A program made the position numbers and the translations under genes. Of a DNA stretch of 64,000 nt, positions 8,206-17,759 are shown piece after piece; positions within the stretch are counted from its first letter, which is position 1, and each line of letters begins with the position of its first letter. The stretch comes from Anaerococcus murdochii. GTDB taxonomy: Bacteria > Bacillota > Clostridia > Tissierellales > Peptoniphilaceae. The notes below the pieces were generated by a model. The model had not been told where the DNA came from. It saw only the letters and a program-made list of their open reading frames with translations, and searched no databases. The stretch spans positions 1,426,001 to 1,490,000 of the forward strand of contig NZ_JAIPME010000002.1 of NCBI RefSeq assembly GCF_019957155.1. The letters run 5' to 3'.

Positions 8206-9242
8206 AGAAATTTACAAAAATAATGGCCCTAGGAGTGGCCTTCTTAATTGGCCTGCCAGGCCTAGCCCACGCAAGCGATGTCGTAAAATACGATTCGACT
8301 AGTCTTGACGAGGTCTTAATCAAAAATGGAGTTAAGGTTGATAGTGAAAAAGTTAAGGCCAGGCGCGAGGCCCTAATTAAGAAAAATCCTTCCGTGAAAC
8401 CAGCGGAAGAAAAGAAAAAACCAGTAGTCTATCCAAAAACTGCGGTTTATACCAAGGTTGTAGATATGAGTGAGCACCAAAATCCTGTGGCTGTAAATTA
8501 CGATGTTTTTGCCAAGGAAATTGACGGTGCCATCCTAAGATCATCCATTACAACCTTCAAAGAAGACGAGGAAACTGGGGAAAAATCCTATTACCTAAGG
8601 CGTGATCTCACAGTTGATAGCCACTACCAAAACCTAAACGCCAGAAACGTGCCAATCGGTTTTTACCACTATTCAAGGGCGACAAATGTTGAAGAAGCGA
8701 CCAAGGAAGCAAACTACGTTCTTGATTATATCAGGGGCAAAAACATTTCCTTGCCAATATTTTTGGATATGGAAGATAATATGAGACAGTCCAAGGTTTC
8801 TAGGGAAGAACTCTCAAGAGTGGCTGACACCTTCCTTGATATCATGAAGAGAAACGGCTATGTAGCAGGGATTTATTCCTACCCACATTTTGCCAAAAAC
8901 CACCTAAATAGGGAAGTAAGAAACAGGGGCAATTTCTGGATTGCCGATTATGACGGAGTTGGTTTTACAGGCTATACCGACACAGAATTTGACATCTGGC
9001 AATATGCCCACAAGGGTAGGGTTGCAGGCTATCCAGGCAACCTTGACTTAAATACTCTTTATAGGGATTATCCTTTAATCATTAAGGGTAAGTCTAGGAA
9101 AAATTACAATGACCTTATCCAGGAAATAATCGACGGTCACTGGGCTGAGGGTAAGGAAAGGGAAAAACGCCTCAAATATGCGGGCTATAACTATAATCAA
9201 GTCCAAAAAGATGTTGATAAAAAATTAAGATTGAAGAAATAA
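8202..9242 (+). CDS. Secreted glycoside hydrolase family 25 lysozyme
   Basis: A 346-residue precursor with a signal peptide (MKKFTK then a hydrophobic core, cleavage near AHAS, about residue 25), a charged linker, and a GH25 muramidase domain at about 85-290. The Asp in VVDMSEHQ, the DxE pair in IFLDMEDN and the FDIWQYAHKG strand near the C-terminal end are family hallmarks. GH25 enzymes cut the MurNAc-GlcNAc bond of peptidoglycan. There is no choline-, SH3- or LysM-type wall-binding repeat; the C-terminal 45 residues are a charged tail. It is probably used in wall turnover rather than lysis (inference). The ATG overlaps the msrA stop (ATGA). Confidence 0.88.
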   Translation: MKKFTKIMALGVAFLIGLPGLAHASDVVKYDSTSLDEVLIKNGVKVDSEKVKARREALIKKNPSVKPAEEKKKPVVYPKTAVYTKVVDMSEHQNPVAVNYDVFAKEIDGAILRSSITTFKEDEETGEKSYYLRRDLTVDSHYQNLNARNVPIGFYHYSRATNVEEATKEANYVLDYIRGKNISLPIFLDMEDNMRQSKVSREELSRVADTFLDIMKRNGYVAGIYSYPHFAKNHLNREVRNRGNFWIADYDGVGFTGYTDTEFDIWQYAHKGRVAGYPGNLDLNTLYRDYPLIIKGKSRKNYNDLIQEIIDGHWAEGKEREKRLKYAGYNYNQVQKDVDKKLRLKK

Positions 9243-9277
9243 AAAATAAACATATACTGTAACTAGGAGTGTGAATT

Positions 9278-9499
9278 ATGGCAATTAAATATGATATAGT
9301 AGAAAATATTGGCATCCTTTCAACAAATGCAAAGGGTTGGACCAAGGAGTTAAACCTTGTTAGCTGGAATGAAAGAGAGCCAAAATACGACATCAGAGAC
9401 TGGAACGAAGACCACACTAGGATGAGCAAGGGCATCACCCTTACAGCAGAAGAGGCAGAAGTCCTAAAAAATATCCTAGCTGACGAATTCGAAGACTAA
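9278..9499 (+). CDS. YdbC-like (PC4-fold) small nucleic-acid-binding protein
   Basis: A 73-residue protein resembling the YdbC family: GWTKELNLVSWNEREPKYDIRDW-type beta strands (about 20-42) followed by a C-terminal helix after LTAEEAEVLKNIL. Family members adopt the PC4 single-stranded DNA-binding fold and are common in Firmicutes; the cellular role is not settled. A GGAG site lies nine bases before the ATG. It sits between the lysozyme gene and a terminator, so it is probably a short monocistronic unit or the end of the preceding operon. Confidence 0.75.
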   Translation: MAIKYDIVENIGILSTNAKGWTKELNLVSWNEREPKYDIRDWNEDHTRMSKGITLTAEEAEVLKNILADEFED

Positions 9500-9504
9500 T
9501 TAGG

Positions 9505-9530
9505 CTCTCCCTTGATGGGGGAGTTTTTTT
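9505..9530 (+). terminator. Rho-independent terminator after the YdbC-like gene
   Basis: CTCTCCC pairs with GGGGGAG around TTGAT, followed by seven T. Confidence 0.85.
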
Positions 9531-9543
9531 CTAAGGAGAAGAT

Positions 9544-9957
9544 ATGGCATATTTTTACGCCTTTTTATCAGCGATATTTGCAGCTTTGACATCAATCTTG
9601 GCTAAAATCGGCATTTCCGACATCAATTCAAACCTAGCCACAGCCATTAGAACTACAGTGGTCCTTGTCTTTTCTTGGATAATGGTTTTTGTGGTCGGTG
9701 GCCAGCATGATTTGGGAAGTATTAGCAAAAAAACTTTGGTATTTTTAATTCTCTCAGGTCTTGCCACAGGCATTTCATGGCTAGCCTTTTATAAGGCCCT
9801 ACAAATGACTGACGCATCAAAGGTTGTGCCAATCGATAAGCTAAGCGTGGTTTTCACAATTATTTTTGCCTTCATAATTTTGGGAGAAGCAGCAAGCAAA
9901 AAAGCTATAATTGGCGCAATATTAATAAGTATTGGGACCTTGGTAATGGTCCTTTAA
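9544..9957 (+). CDS. Half-size EamA-family transporter
   Basis: A 137-residue protein with five predicted helices and one EamA domain: the N-terminal YAFLSAIFAALTSILAKIG and the C-terminal LGEAASKKAIIGAILISIGTL are family signatures. Most DMT-superfamily transporters carry two such domains in about 300 residues; single-domain members are thought to work as dimers. The substrate is not predictable. AAGGAG precedes the ATG. The gene begins 14 bases after a terminator T-run, and the aldose epimerase follows after 12 bp, so the two probably share a message. Confidence 0.78.
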   Translation: MAYFYAFLSAIFAALTSILAKIGISDINSNLATAIRTTVVLVFSWIMVFVVGGQHDLGSISKKTLVFLILSGLATGISWLAFYKALQMTDASKVVPIDKLSVVFTIIFAFIILGEAASKKAIIGAILISIGTLVMVL

Positions 9958-9969
9958 AAAGGAGTTAAG

Positions 9970-10665
9970 ATGAAAATTGAACTAACAAATGATAAAACAA
10001 GATTAACCGCAGACACAAATGGTGCCTACATAGAAGAATTTACCTACGATGGCAAAGATGTATTTTTCCCAAAATTTGAGACAGAAATTGCTGGCAAAAA
10101 GAAAACTAGGGGAGGATCTCACCCATGTCTTCCATCTTTTGGACCAAGCGAGATAAATGACCTAAAAGACCATGGATATGGCAGGGATTTTGAATGGGAA
10201 GTGGTAGAAAAAAGCCCTAATAAAGTTATTTTAAAACTTGCCGGCACCTGTGGCTATGAGGGCATGGACTCTTTTATTACTTATGAGCTTTCTGATAAAT
10301 CTTTGATTGCTGAAATTAAAATGATAAATGAGTCTGACAAAGATTTGCCGGTCGCACCAGGTTTTCACCCATATTTTAGGGCGGGAGACGGTTTTGAAGT
10401 CCATGGCCTAGATTTTGGAGATTTTAAATTAGAAGATACTTATTTTCTAGACGCAAGTGAGGTTTCCTTTAAGGCGGAGAATTTCTCCATTAAAATCACT
10501 TCAGAAAATTTCCACAAATTTGCTATTTGGACAGATTTTCTAGATGATTACAGGTGTGTGGAGCCTTGCTACAATGGAAAATCTTTTGTAAAGGGCGGAG
10601 AACCTTACATCCTAAAAGCTGGGGAGACATTCCTTGCAAAGATGAAAATAGACATAGAAGAATAA
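9970..10665 (+). CDS. Aldose 1-epimerase family protein (LacX-like)
   Basis: A 231-residue all-beta protein of the galactose mutarotase superfamily. The HPCLPSFGPSEI segment (about 51-62) and PVAPGFHPYFRAG (about 127-139), with its conserved His, fit the LacX/YihR-like branch; the family length is usually 270-300, so this is a short member. It would interconvert anomers of a hexose or sugar phosphate in the cytoplasm; which sugar is unknown. No sugar pathway genes are adjacent. AAAAAGGAG precedes the ATG, and a terminator follows directly. Confidence 0.75.
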   Translation: MKIELTNDKTRLTADTNGAYIEEFTYDGKDVFFPKFETEIAGKKKTRGGSHPCLPSFGPSEINDLKDHGYGRDFEWEVVEKSPNKVILKLAGTCGYEGMDSFITYELSDKSLIAEIKMINESDKDLPVAPGFHPYFRAGDGFEVHGLDFGDFKLEDTYFLDASEVSFKAENFSIKITSENFHKFAIWTDFLDDYRCVEPCYNGKSFVKGGEPYILKAGETFLAKMKIDIEE

Positions 10666-10669
10666 AATT

Positions 10670-10697
10670 AACCAGGCCTTGGGTCTGGTTTTTTCTT
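10670..10697 (+). terminator. Rho-independent terminator after the aldose epimerase gene
   Basis: AACCAGGCC pairs with GGTCTGGTT (one G-T pair) and is followed by a T-run. Confidence 0.8.
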
Positions 10698-10749
10698 GTC
10701 TTTACCAATTTTTGATAAAATTCATTTATAATATAGGAGAGGTGAGAAA

Positions 10750-11409
10750 ATGGACATTTGTATAATTGAAGATAATTTTGCCCTGGTCGAGTCCCTCAAA
10801 GACCTCTTGGAAAATGAAGGTTATGGGGTGGACTATTTTTTTGACCTTGGGGAAATTGACGATTATCTGATATTAAATAAATATGATTTGATAATTTTGG
10901 ACCTTATGTTGGGTAATTTTGATGGTTTGGATTTTCTGAAAATGGTCAGAAGTGAGATAAAAAGGCCGATAATAATCCTAACTGCCAAGGGTGGCAAAGA
11001 AGATGAGCTTAAAGGCCTAGAGTTTGGAGCAGATGACTATATCAAAAAACCCTTTGATCCGGATATCCTACTTGCTAGGATAAAATCAAAATTAAGGATA
11101 AATGAAAATTCAGAAATTTCCTACAAGGGGACCACTTTTGATTTTGAAACTGGATTGGTTAAGAAAAATCAAAGTCAAATCTATTTAACAAGTCAGGAAA
11201 AAAAGATTTTAAAAATTTTATTTATCAATAAGGGCAGGGTCCTTTCTAAAGAGAGCCTTCTTTCTATGGCATCGGATAATTTTGATTCTGCATCAGAGAG
11301 GACGATTGTGACCCATATTTATAACATTAGGAAGAAAATCCTAGAAATCGGGGCAGATGATCCGGTAGAAAATGTTTGGAAGGAGGGTTATAAGTGGAAA
11401 AACGAGTAA
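10750..11409 (+). CDS. OmpR/PhoB-family response regulator
   Basis: A 219-residue regulator. The receiver domain (1-115) has acidic residues in CIIEDNF, the phosphorylated Asp in LIILDLMLG (about residue 54), the Thr in ILTAKGG and Lys in YIKKPF. A winged-helix DNA-binding domain follows (about 125-219) with ERTIVTHIYNIRKKI as recognition helix. It should be phosphorylated by the overlapping sensor kinase. A strong GGAGAGGTGAG site precedes the ATG, and TATAAT at 10727-10732 is a likely -10. Its targets are unknown; the two small membrane-protein genes in the same operon are the obvious candidates for the output or input of the system (inference). Confidence 0.88.
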   Translation: MDICIIEDNFALVESLKDLLENEGYGVDYFFDLGEIDDYLILNKYDLIILDLMLGNFDGLDFLKMVRSEIKRPIIILTAKGGKEDELKGLEFGADDYIKKPFDPDILLARIKSKLRINENSEISYKGTTFDFETGLVKKNQSQIYLTSQEKKILKILFINKGRVLSKESLLSMASDNFDSASERTIVTHIYNIRKKILEIGADDPVENVWKEGYKWKNE

Positions 11410-12410
11410 AGAATTTGGCCCTAGGACTTCTCTTAGATAATTTTTTAAGGGTCTTAGTCTACGGAATATTAACAATTATTGCCCTCAAATTAGGTCAAGA
11501 ATACCTGTATCCCCTTAAGCTAAAAAAAGATTTTCCCATGGGAGTTTTTATGATTTATTCCCTTTATTTTCTAAGGAAATTTTACATTGGAATCGACAAA
11601 AATATTCTTAATGATTTAAGAATTCTAGAAGAATCTATCAAAAAAGACAACTGTGACAAGGACTTGGAATTAGCAGAATTTGACCTAATTGCCAAGACTT
11701 TAAAAGATAAAAACCAAAAAATAAGAGAGAAGGATACTTTCATCAAAACAAGTCTAGCAGCCATTTCCCACGATATGAAAACTCCTCTAACAGTGATAAA
11801 TACAAATTTATCCCTTCTTAAGCCTATTGATCTAAAAAACCAGGCTAGGGTTGTAAAAATAAAAGGTGAGACCGACAAAATCGCTGCTTACATTGACGAT
11901 TTGATGGAAGTGAGTGGGGGATTCATTGACCAAATAAGCTTAGAAAAAATTTCTCTGCTAGAATTTTTGGCCAATTTAAAGGCAAATTTATCTCTTTTTG
12001 AAGACATGAGGGAAGAGGAAATTGGTCTTATAAATGAAATTAATATTCGAAGTAAATATTACCTAAAGATTGACAAAATAAGGTTTGATAAGGCCCTAAG
12101 CCAGCTTTTGACCAATGCCTTTGAACATAGGAAGAGTGCAGTTTGGATAGAATTAAATGAGAAAAATGGGCAAATCATAATCACAGTAGCCGATGATGGG
12201 GCAGGTTTTGATGAAAAAAGCCTAAAAGATGGAAAAAATCTTTTTTATACAGATAATTACGGCAGAACATCCGGAAAAGGCACTGGCATGGGACTCTTTA
12301 TAGGAAATTCTTATATAGAAGCTATGGGAGGAAGGCTTGTTCTTGAAAATCAAAATGGAGGACGTGCCAAAATTTGCTTAGAAATTGGGGAGGAAGAGAA
12401 TGGAAAATAA
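11394..12410 (+). CDS. Membrane sensor histidine kinase
   Basis: A 338-residue kinase with two N-terminal membrane helices (about 12-35 and 48-65) joined by a very short loop, so it has no real extracellular sensor domain and may sense within the membrane. The H-box is AISHDMKTPLTV (His about 128), followed by an N-box LLTNAFEHRKSA and the ATP-lid motifs VADDGAGFD and GKGTGMGLFIGN. It starts at GTG 11394, supported by GGAGGG upstream and by a 16-bp overlap with the regulator gene. Phosphotransfer to that regulator is expected. Confidence 0.85.
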   Translation: MEKRVKNLALGLLLDNFLRVLVYGILTIIALKLGQEYLYPLKLKKDFPMGVFMIYSLYFLRKFYIGIDKNILNDLRILEESIKKDNCDKDLELAEFDLIAKTLKDKNQKIREKDTFIKTSLAAISHDMKTPLTVINTNLSLLKPIDLKNQARVVKIKGETDKIAAYIDDLMEVSGGFIDQISLEKISLLEFLANLKANLSLFEDMREEEIGLINEINIRSKYYLKIDKIRFDKALSQLLTNAFEHRKSAVWIELNEKNGQIIITVADDGAGFDEKSLKDGKNLFYTDNYGRTSGKGTGMGLFIGNSYIEAMGGRLVLENQNGGRAKICLEIGEEENGK

Positions 12411-12645
12411 ATTATTTTTAATATTTTTAATAATTTTTGCCTGCTTTGACCTTAATAAACTTATAAAAAAAGACCTAAACTTTTTTAGCTTTTTTAGGCC
12501 ACTAAGCCTTGCAATAACTTATAATTTTATCCTCGACGGTATTGATGATACGCTTTATTTAATAGTCCTTGTTTATTTTATATTTTTAGCAACTATTTAC
12601 ACAAAGAACATGAGAAAGGAAGAAATTTATGAAAAAGAAATTTGA
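12400..12645 (+). CDS. Small membrane protein of a two-component operon, unknown function
   Basis: An 81-residue protein with hydrophobic helices at about 3-17, 29-45 and 50-65 and a charged C-terminal tail (KNMRKEEIYEKEI). I recognise no family. The start at 12400 is taken because GGGGAGG lies six bases upstream; a frame five codons longer would include that site. It overlaps the kinase stop by 11 bp and the next gene by 17 bp, so it is tightly coupled to both. The context suggests an accessory sensor, a kinase partner or a regulated target. Confidence 0.6.
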   Translation: MENKLFLIFLIIFACFDLNKLIKKDLNFFSFFRPLSLAITYNFILDGIDDTLYLIVLVYFIFLATIYTKNMRKEEIYEKEI

Positions 12646-12913
12646 TTTTTACGATTTTTTAGTATTTATTTTTGGACTTGTTGGTTTTGGTGGATATTAT
12701 TTAGTAATGACCCAATATTTTAAAGTTGATCCTTTTGAAGGATTAGCCATCATACCAACTATATACTTTGGTATTTCAGTTTTTACCATGGTTTTTGTTT
12801 ACGATATAGTTAATGAGAAAATTGGAGATATTTTTCTCTTAACACACAGGACCGTCCACCTAGTTTCCTATGTCTTTGGACCGATAATACTAATCTATAA
12901 AAAATTAAAATAA
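12629..12913 (+). CDS. Small membrane protein of a two-component operon, unknown function
   Basis: A 94-residue protein with three predicted helices: YDFLVFIFGLVGFGGYYLV (about 8-26), AIIPTIYFGISVFTMVFVY (about 40-58) and VHLVSYVFGPIILIY (about 76-90). AAAGGAAG precedes the ATG. I recognise no family. It is the last gene of the regulator-kinase operon and is followed by a clear terminator. Together with the preceding ORF it could form a small membrane complex. Confidence 0.6.
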   Translation: MKKKFDFYDFLVFIFGLVGFGGYYLVMTQYFKVDPFEGLAIIPTIYFGISVFTMVFVYDIVNEKIGDIFLLTHRTVHLVSYVFGPIILIYKKLK

Positions 12914-12917
12914 TGAT

Positions 12918-12939
12918 AAGCCGCCTGTGGGCGGTTTTT
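12918..12939 (+). terminator. Rho-independent terminator of the two-component operon
   Basis: AAGCCGCC pairs with GGCGGTTT around TGTG, with a following T-run. Confidence 0.85.
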
Positions 12940-12954
12940 ACTTGGCCAAAAACC

Positions 12955-12982
12955 TTGAATACAAGCCCTAGAAAAGTATATT
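12955..12982 (+). promoter_or_regulatory. Promoter of the cysteine desulfurase-mnmA operon, possibly giving a leaderless mRNA
   Basis: TTGAAT (12955-12960) and TATATT (12977-12982) are spaced by 16 bp. A start seven bases after the -10 falls on the ATG at 12989, so the message may have no 5' leader. Only a poor GAGAG lies just before the ATG. Confidence 0.55.
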
Positions 12983-12988
12983 GAGAGA

Positions 12989-15155
<2,167 letters not shown>

Positions 15156-15194
15156 AATCTATTTAAAAATTAAAATACATTGCAAATAAAAATA

Positions 15195-15237
15195 AACCTT
15201 GAAGACCATAAAAATGGATCCTTCAAGGTTTTTTTCT
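15195..15237. terminator. Bidirectional terminator between mnmA and the exonuclease III gene
   Basis: AACCTTGAAG (15195-15204) pairs with CTTCAAGGTT (15221-15230), with an inner CCAT/ATGG pairing and T-run on the plus side. It lies between convergent genes. Confidence 0.8.
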
Positions 15238-16064
15238 TATATATTAATTTCTAAAACAATTGGTGTGTGGTCTTGTCTTTCGCCAGAGTCGATCATGTCC
15301 GAATTTGTAATTAAGTCTTTAATCCTATCTGAAACTATGAAATAATCAATCCTCCAGCCGGAGTTGTTGATTTTACTTGTCTTAACCCTTTGGGCCCACC
15401 AAGTGTAGCGACCTTCCACATCGCCGTGGATGTGTCTAAAGGTGTCTGTAAATCCTTTATCAAGAAGATTTGTAAAGCCTTCCCTTTCTTCATCCGTAAA
15501 ACCAGCTGATTCGTGGTTGTTATCAGGGTTTGCAAGGTCAATTTCCTTGTGGGCAACGTTAAAGTCACCAGCTGCTATTACTGGCTTATTTTGATCCAAA
15601 CTTTTTAGATAATCAGCATAGAGCCTATCCCAAACCTGCCTATCAGGAAGTCTTACTAATTTGTCACCAGCATTTGGTGTATAGACGTGGGTGAAATAAA
15701 AATTATCAAACTCTAGGGTGATAATCCTGCCTTCAAAATCCATAGTACAAGGTGCACCAATTTGTGGGAAGGATGCTTCTACTTCTAGACCTTTTTTGTA
15801 AAGGGTCATAGTCCCTGCATAAGATTTTCTCGCAGGCTCCTCGCTTTGCCTATAAACATAATCATATTCTGGGAAATATTCAGCAAGTTTTTCCACATGT
15901 TTTTTGCTAAGGCCAGAATAAGGAAGTTTGGTTTCTTGGATGGCTATTACATCAGCATCTTCTTTTACAAGCCTATCTAAAACCAAACGGCTCAATAAAG
16001 CCCTTGCAGAATCAGATGTAAGGGCAGCATTTAGTGAATCTATATTCCATGAAATAAATTTCAT
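15237..16064 (-). CDS. xth: Exodeoxyribonuclease III / AP endonuclease
   Basis: A 275-residue member of the exonuclease III (ExoA) family. Active-site residues are visible: the Asn in ISWNIDSL (4-11), Glu in IQETKL (about 41-46), the Tyr segment HVYTPNAGDKL, DFNVAHKEIDLAN (Asp/Asn pair), and the C-terminal DHTPIVLEINI with the catalytic Asp-His. It cuts abasic sites and trims 3' ends in base-excision repair, using a divalent metal. GAGAGG precedes the ATG on the minus strand. It is monocistronic, convergent with mnmA and divergent from the surface-protein gene. Confidence 0.92.
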   Translation of the reverse strand: MKFISWNIDSLNAALTSDSARALLSRLVLDRLVKEDADVIAIQETKLPYSGLSKKHVEKLAEYFPEYDYVYRQSEEPARKSYAGTMTLYKKGLEVEASFPQIGAPCTMDFEGRIITLEFDNFYFTHVYTPNAGDKLVRLPDRQVWDRLYADYLKSLDQNKPVIAAGDFNVAHKEIDLANPDNNHESAGFTDEEREGFTNLLDKGFTDTFRHIHGDVEGRYTWWAQRVKTSKINNSGWRIDYFIVSDRIKDLITNSDMIDSGERQDHTPIVLEINI

Positions 16065-16154
16065 AATTACCTCTCTTTATTTATTCTCTCTTATTAATAT
16101 ACAACTTTAAAAAAACTTTCAAAATTTCTACAAATTTAACACAAAATTAACACC

Positions 16155-16171
16155 TTTTTGGGTATTATATA
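16155..16171 (+). promoter_or_regulatory. Putative promoter core shared with a lipoprotein gene
   Basis: The 17-mer TTTTTGGGTATTATATA occurs here, 41 bp before the surface-protein ATG, and again at 48307-48323 before a lipoprotein gene. TATTAT could be a -10 element; no clear -35 is present. Confidence 0.4.
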
Positions 16172-16212
16172 GTTAAGAAGACACTAATATAAGAATTTTT
16201 AAGGAGGGTGTC

Positions 16213-17658
16213 ATGAAAAAATCTAAATTATTACTAGCCCTAGCAGTGTCAGCTATGTTGATTAATAGCGCCTATGCTAGCGAAATGAGAAATGATCAAA
16301 AAGTAAATGAAATCGAAGCAGAAGACCCTATTACAAATCCAAAAGTTGCAGAATACAAGGTAAAGAAAATTTATGAAGAAGGGGTTGATATTGTGGACGT
16401 TAATAACGAAGCTGATGTCTACAATGTTCCAAAATCTTATTTTAAGGGCATGGACCTTAAAGAAGGTAAGATTTTCACCCTTTATACAAATAGGGAAATT
16501 TTAGAATCAGATCCAGCAAAATTTGGCAAGGTTTATAAGGTTATTGAAGGCAAGGAAAGCCACGTTACTTCTGATATTTATGTAATTAAGACCATAAATG
16601 AAGAAGGAGTAGATTTATACCTTAAATCAAATCCTGATGACCTTTACAATGTTCCTAAGAAAGAATTTAAGGATATTGAATTAAAAGAAGGAAAAGAAGT
16701 GGAAATTGTAGCAGATGATGTACTTTACGCTTCATATCCAGCTAAATTTACAAAAATCCACAAAATAAGTGAAGTAAAACCTAAGGAAGAAAAGGTCGTA
16801 AGAGATTTTGTTGTTAAAGAAATCAACGAAGAAGGCGTCACCCTTTATGAAGTAGGAAACGAATCAAATCTTTACAATGTGCCAAAATCTGAATTTAAGG
16901 ATATGAAAGTCGAAAAAGGCAAGGTCTTTACTATTACATCTGATAATATTTCTCTAAAATCCTACCCAGCTCAATTTGGCAAGATTTTCTCAATTGTAGA
17001 AAAGAAGATGCCAGCAAAAACTATGGTGAAATCTTATGTTGTAGAAAAAGTTGCCGACGATATGGTGACTGTTCACGAAAAAGATAACAAAGATAGCAAA
17101 TATAATATAGCTAAAAAAGACTTTGGAAAAGCTATGCCAAAAGTAGGCGAGACTTATAAAATAGAAACATCAGAAGAAATCCTAACTTCAGATCCAGCCC
17201 AATTTGCGAAAGTAATAAAGGCAGAGCTAGAAAAAGAAGCTCCAAAAAAGGCAGAAAAGCCTGCTGATAAAAAGAAAACACCTGAAAAATCTAAGGAAAA
17301 ACCAGCTAAAGAAGAAAAGGCTAAGGAAAAAACTCTTTCTGACATCTTTGTAGTAGAAAAAATCGACCAAGATGGTGTGACTGTTTATAGAAAGTCAAAC
17401 AAGGAAGATAAGTACCTTGTTCCTAAAAAAGACTTCGGTAAACTTACAATCAAAGAAGGCAAGGAATATAAGATTTTCACAAATGATGTAGTTCTCACAT
17501 CTTATCCAGCCCAATTTGGAAAGATTATAAAAATCGAAGAAGTAATGGCAGGAAAGAATAAACAGTCTGCTAAAAACCCAAAAACCGGTCTAGTAGGCAC
17601 AAGCCTTGCTCTTGTTACTCTAATTGGTGCAGGAATCGGCTATAAGAAAATTAAATAG
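16213..17658 (+). CDS. Cell-wall-sorted surface protein with five ~70-residue repeats
   Basis: A 481-residue precursor: signal peptide (about 1-23, ending SAYAS), then five repeats at about 49-115, 118-188, 196-265, 272-341 and 377-447, then NPKTG (about 456-460), a hydrophobic helix and a short basic tail KKIK. Each repeat has the pattern EEGV...YNVPKxxFK...LKEGKxxxI...SxPAxFxKI, which faintly recalls the small beta-rich DUF3006 unit (my impression only). A Lys/Glu/Pro linker (about 342-376) separates repeats four and five. The C-terminal signal is an LPXTG-like sortase motif with N in place of L, so a sortase should link it to peptidoglycan. AAGGAGGGTGTC precedes the ATG. The binding partner is unknown. 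Confidence 0.75.
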   Translation: MKKSKLLLALAVSAMLINSAYASEMRNDQKVNEIEAEDPITNPKVAEYKVKKIYEEGVDIVDVNNEADVYNVPKSYFKGMDLKEGKIFTLYTNREILESDPAKFGKVYKVIEGKESHVTSDIYVIKTINEEGVDLYLKSNPDDLYNVPKKEFKDIELKEGKEVEIVADDVLYASYPAKFTKIHKISEVKPKEEKVVRDFVVKEINEEGVTLYEVGNESNLYNVPKSEFKDMKVEKGKVFTITSDNISLKSYPAQFGKIFSIVEKKMPAKTMVKSYVVEKVADDMVTVHEKDNKDSKYNIAKKDFGKAMPKVGETYKIETSEEILTSDPAQFAKVIKAELEKEAPKKAEKPADKKKTPEKSKEKPAKEEKAKEKTLSDIFVVEKIDQDGVTVYRKSNKEDKYLVPKKDFGKLTIKEGKEYKIFTNDVVLTSYPAQFGKIIKIEEVMAGKNKQSAKNPKTGLVGTSLALVTLIGAGIGYKKIK

Positions 17659-17670
17659 AATCTAGGATCA

Positions 17671-17697
17671 AACGGTACCTTAGGGTGCCGTTTTTTT
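17671..17697 (+). terminator. Rho-independent terminator of the surface-protein gene
   Basis: AACGGTACC pairs imperfectly with GGTGCCGTT around TTAG and is followed by seven T. Confidence 0.82.
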
Positions 17698-17759
17698 GTC
17701 TTTAATTCCCTTTATTTGCAAATTATGATAAAATTATTAGTAGGATAAAGGAGGCAAGC

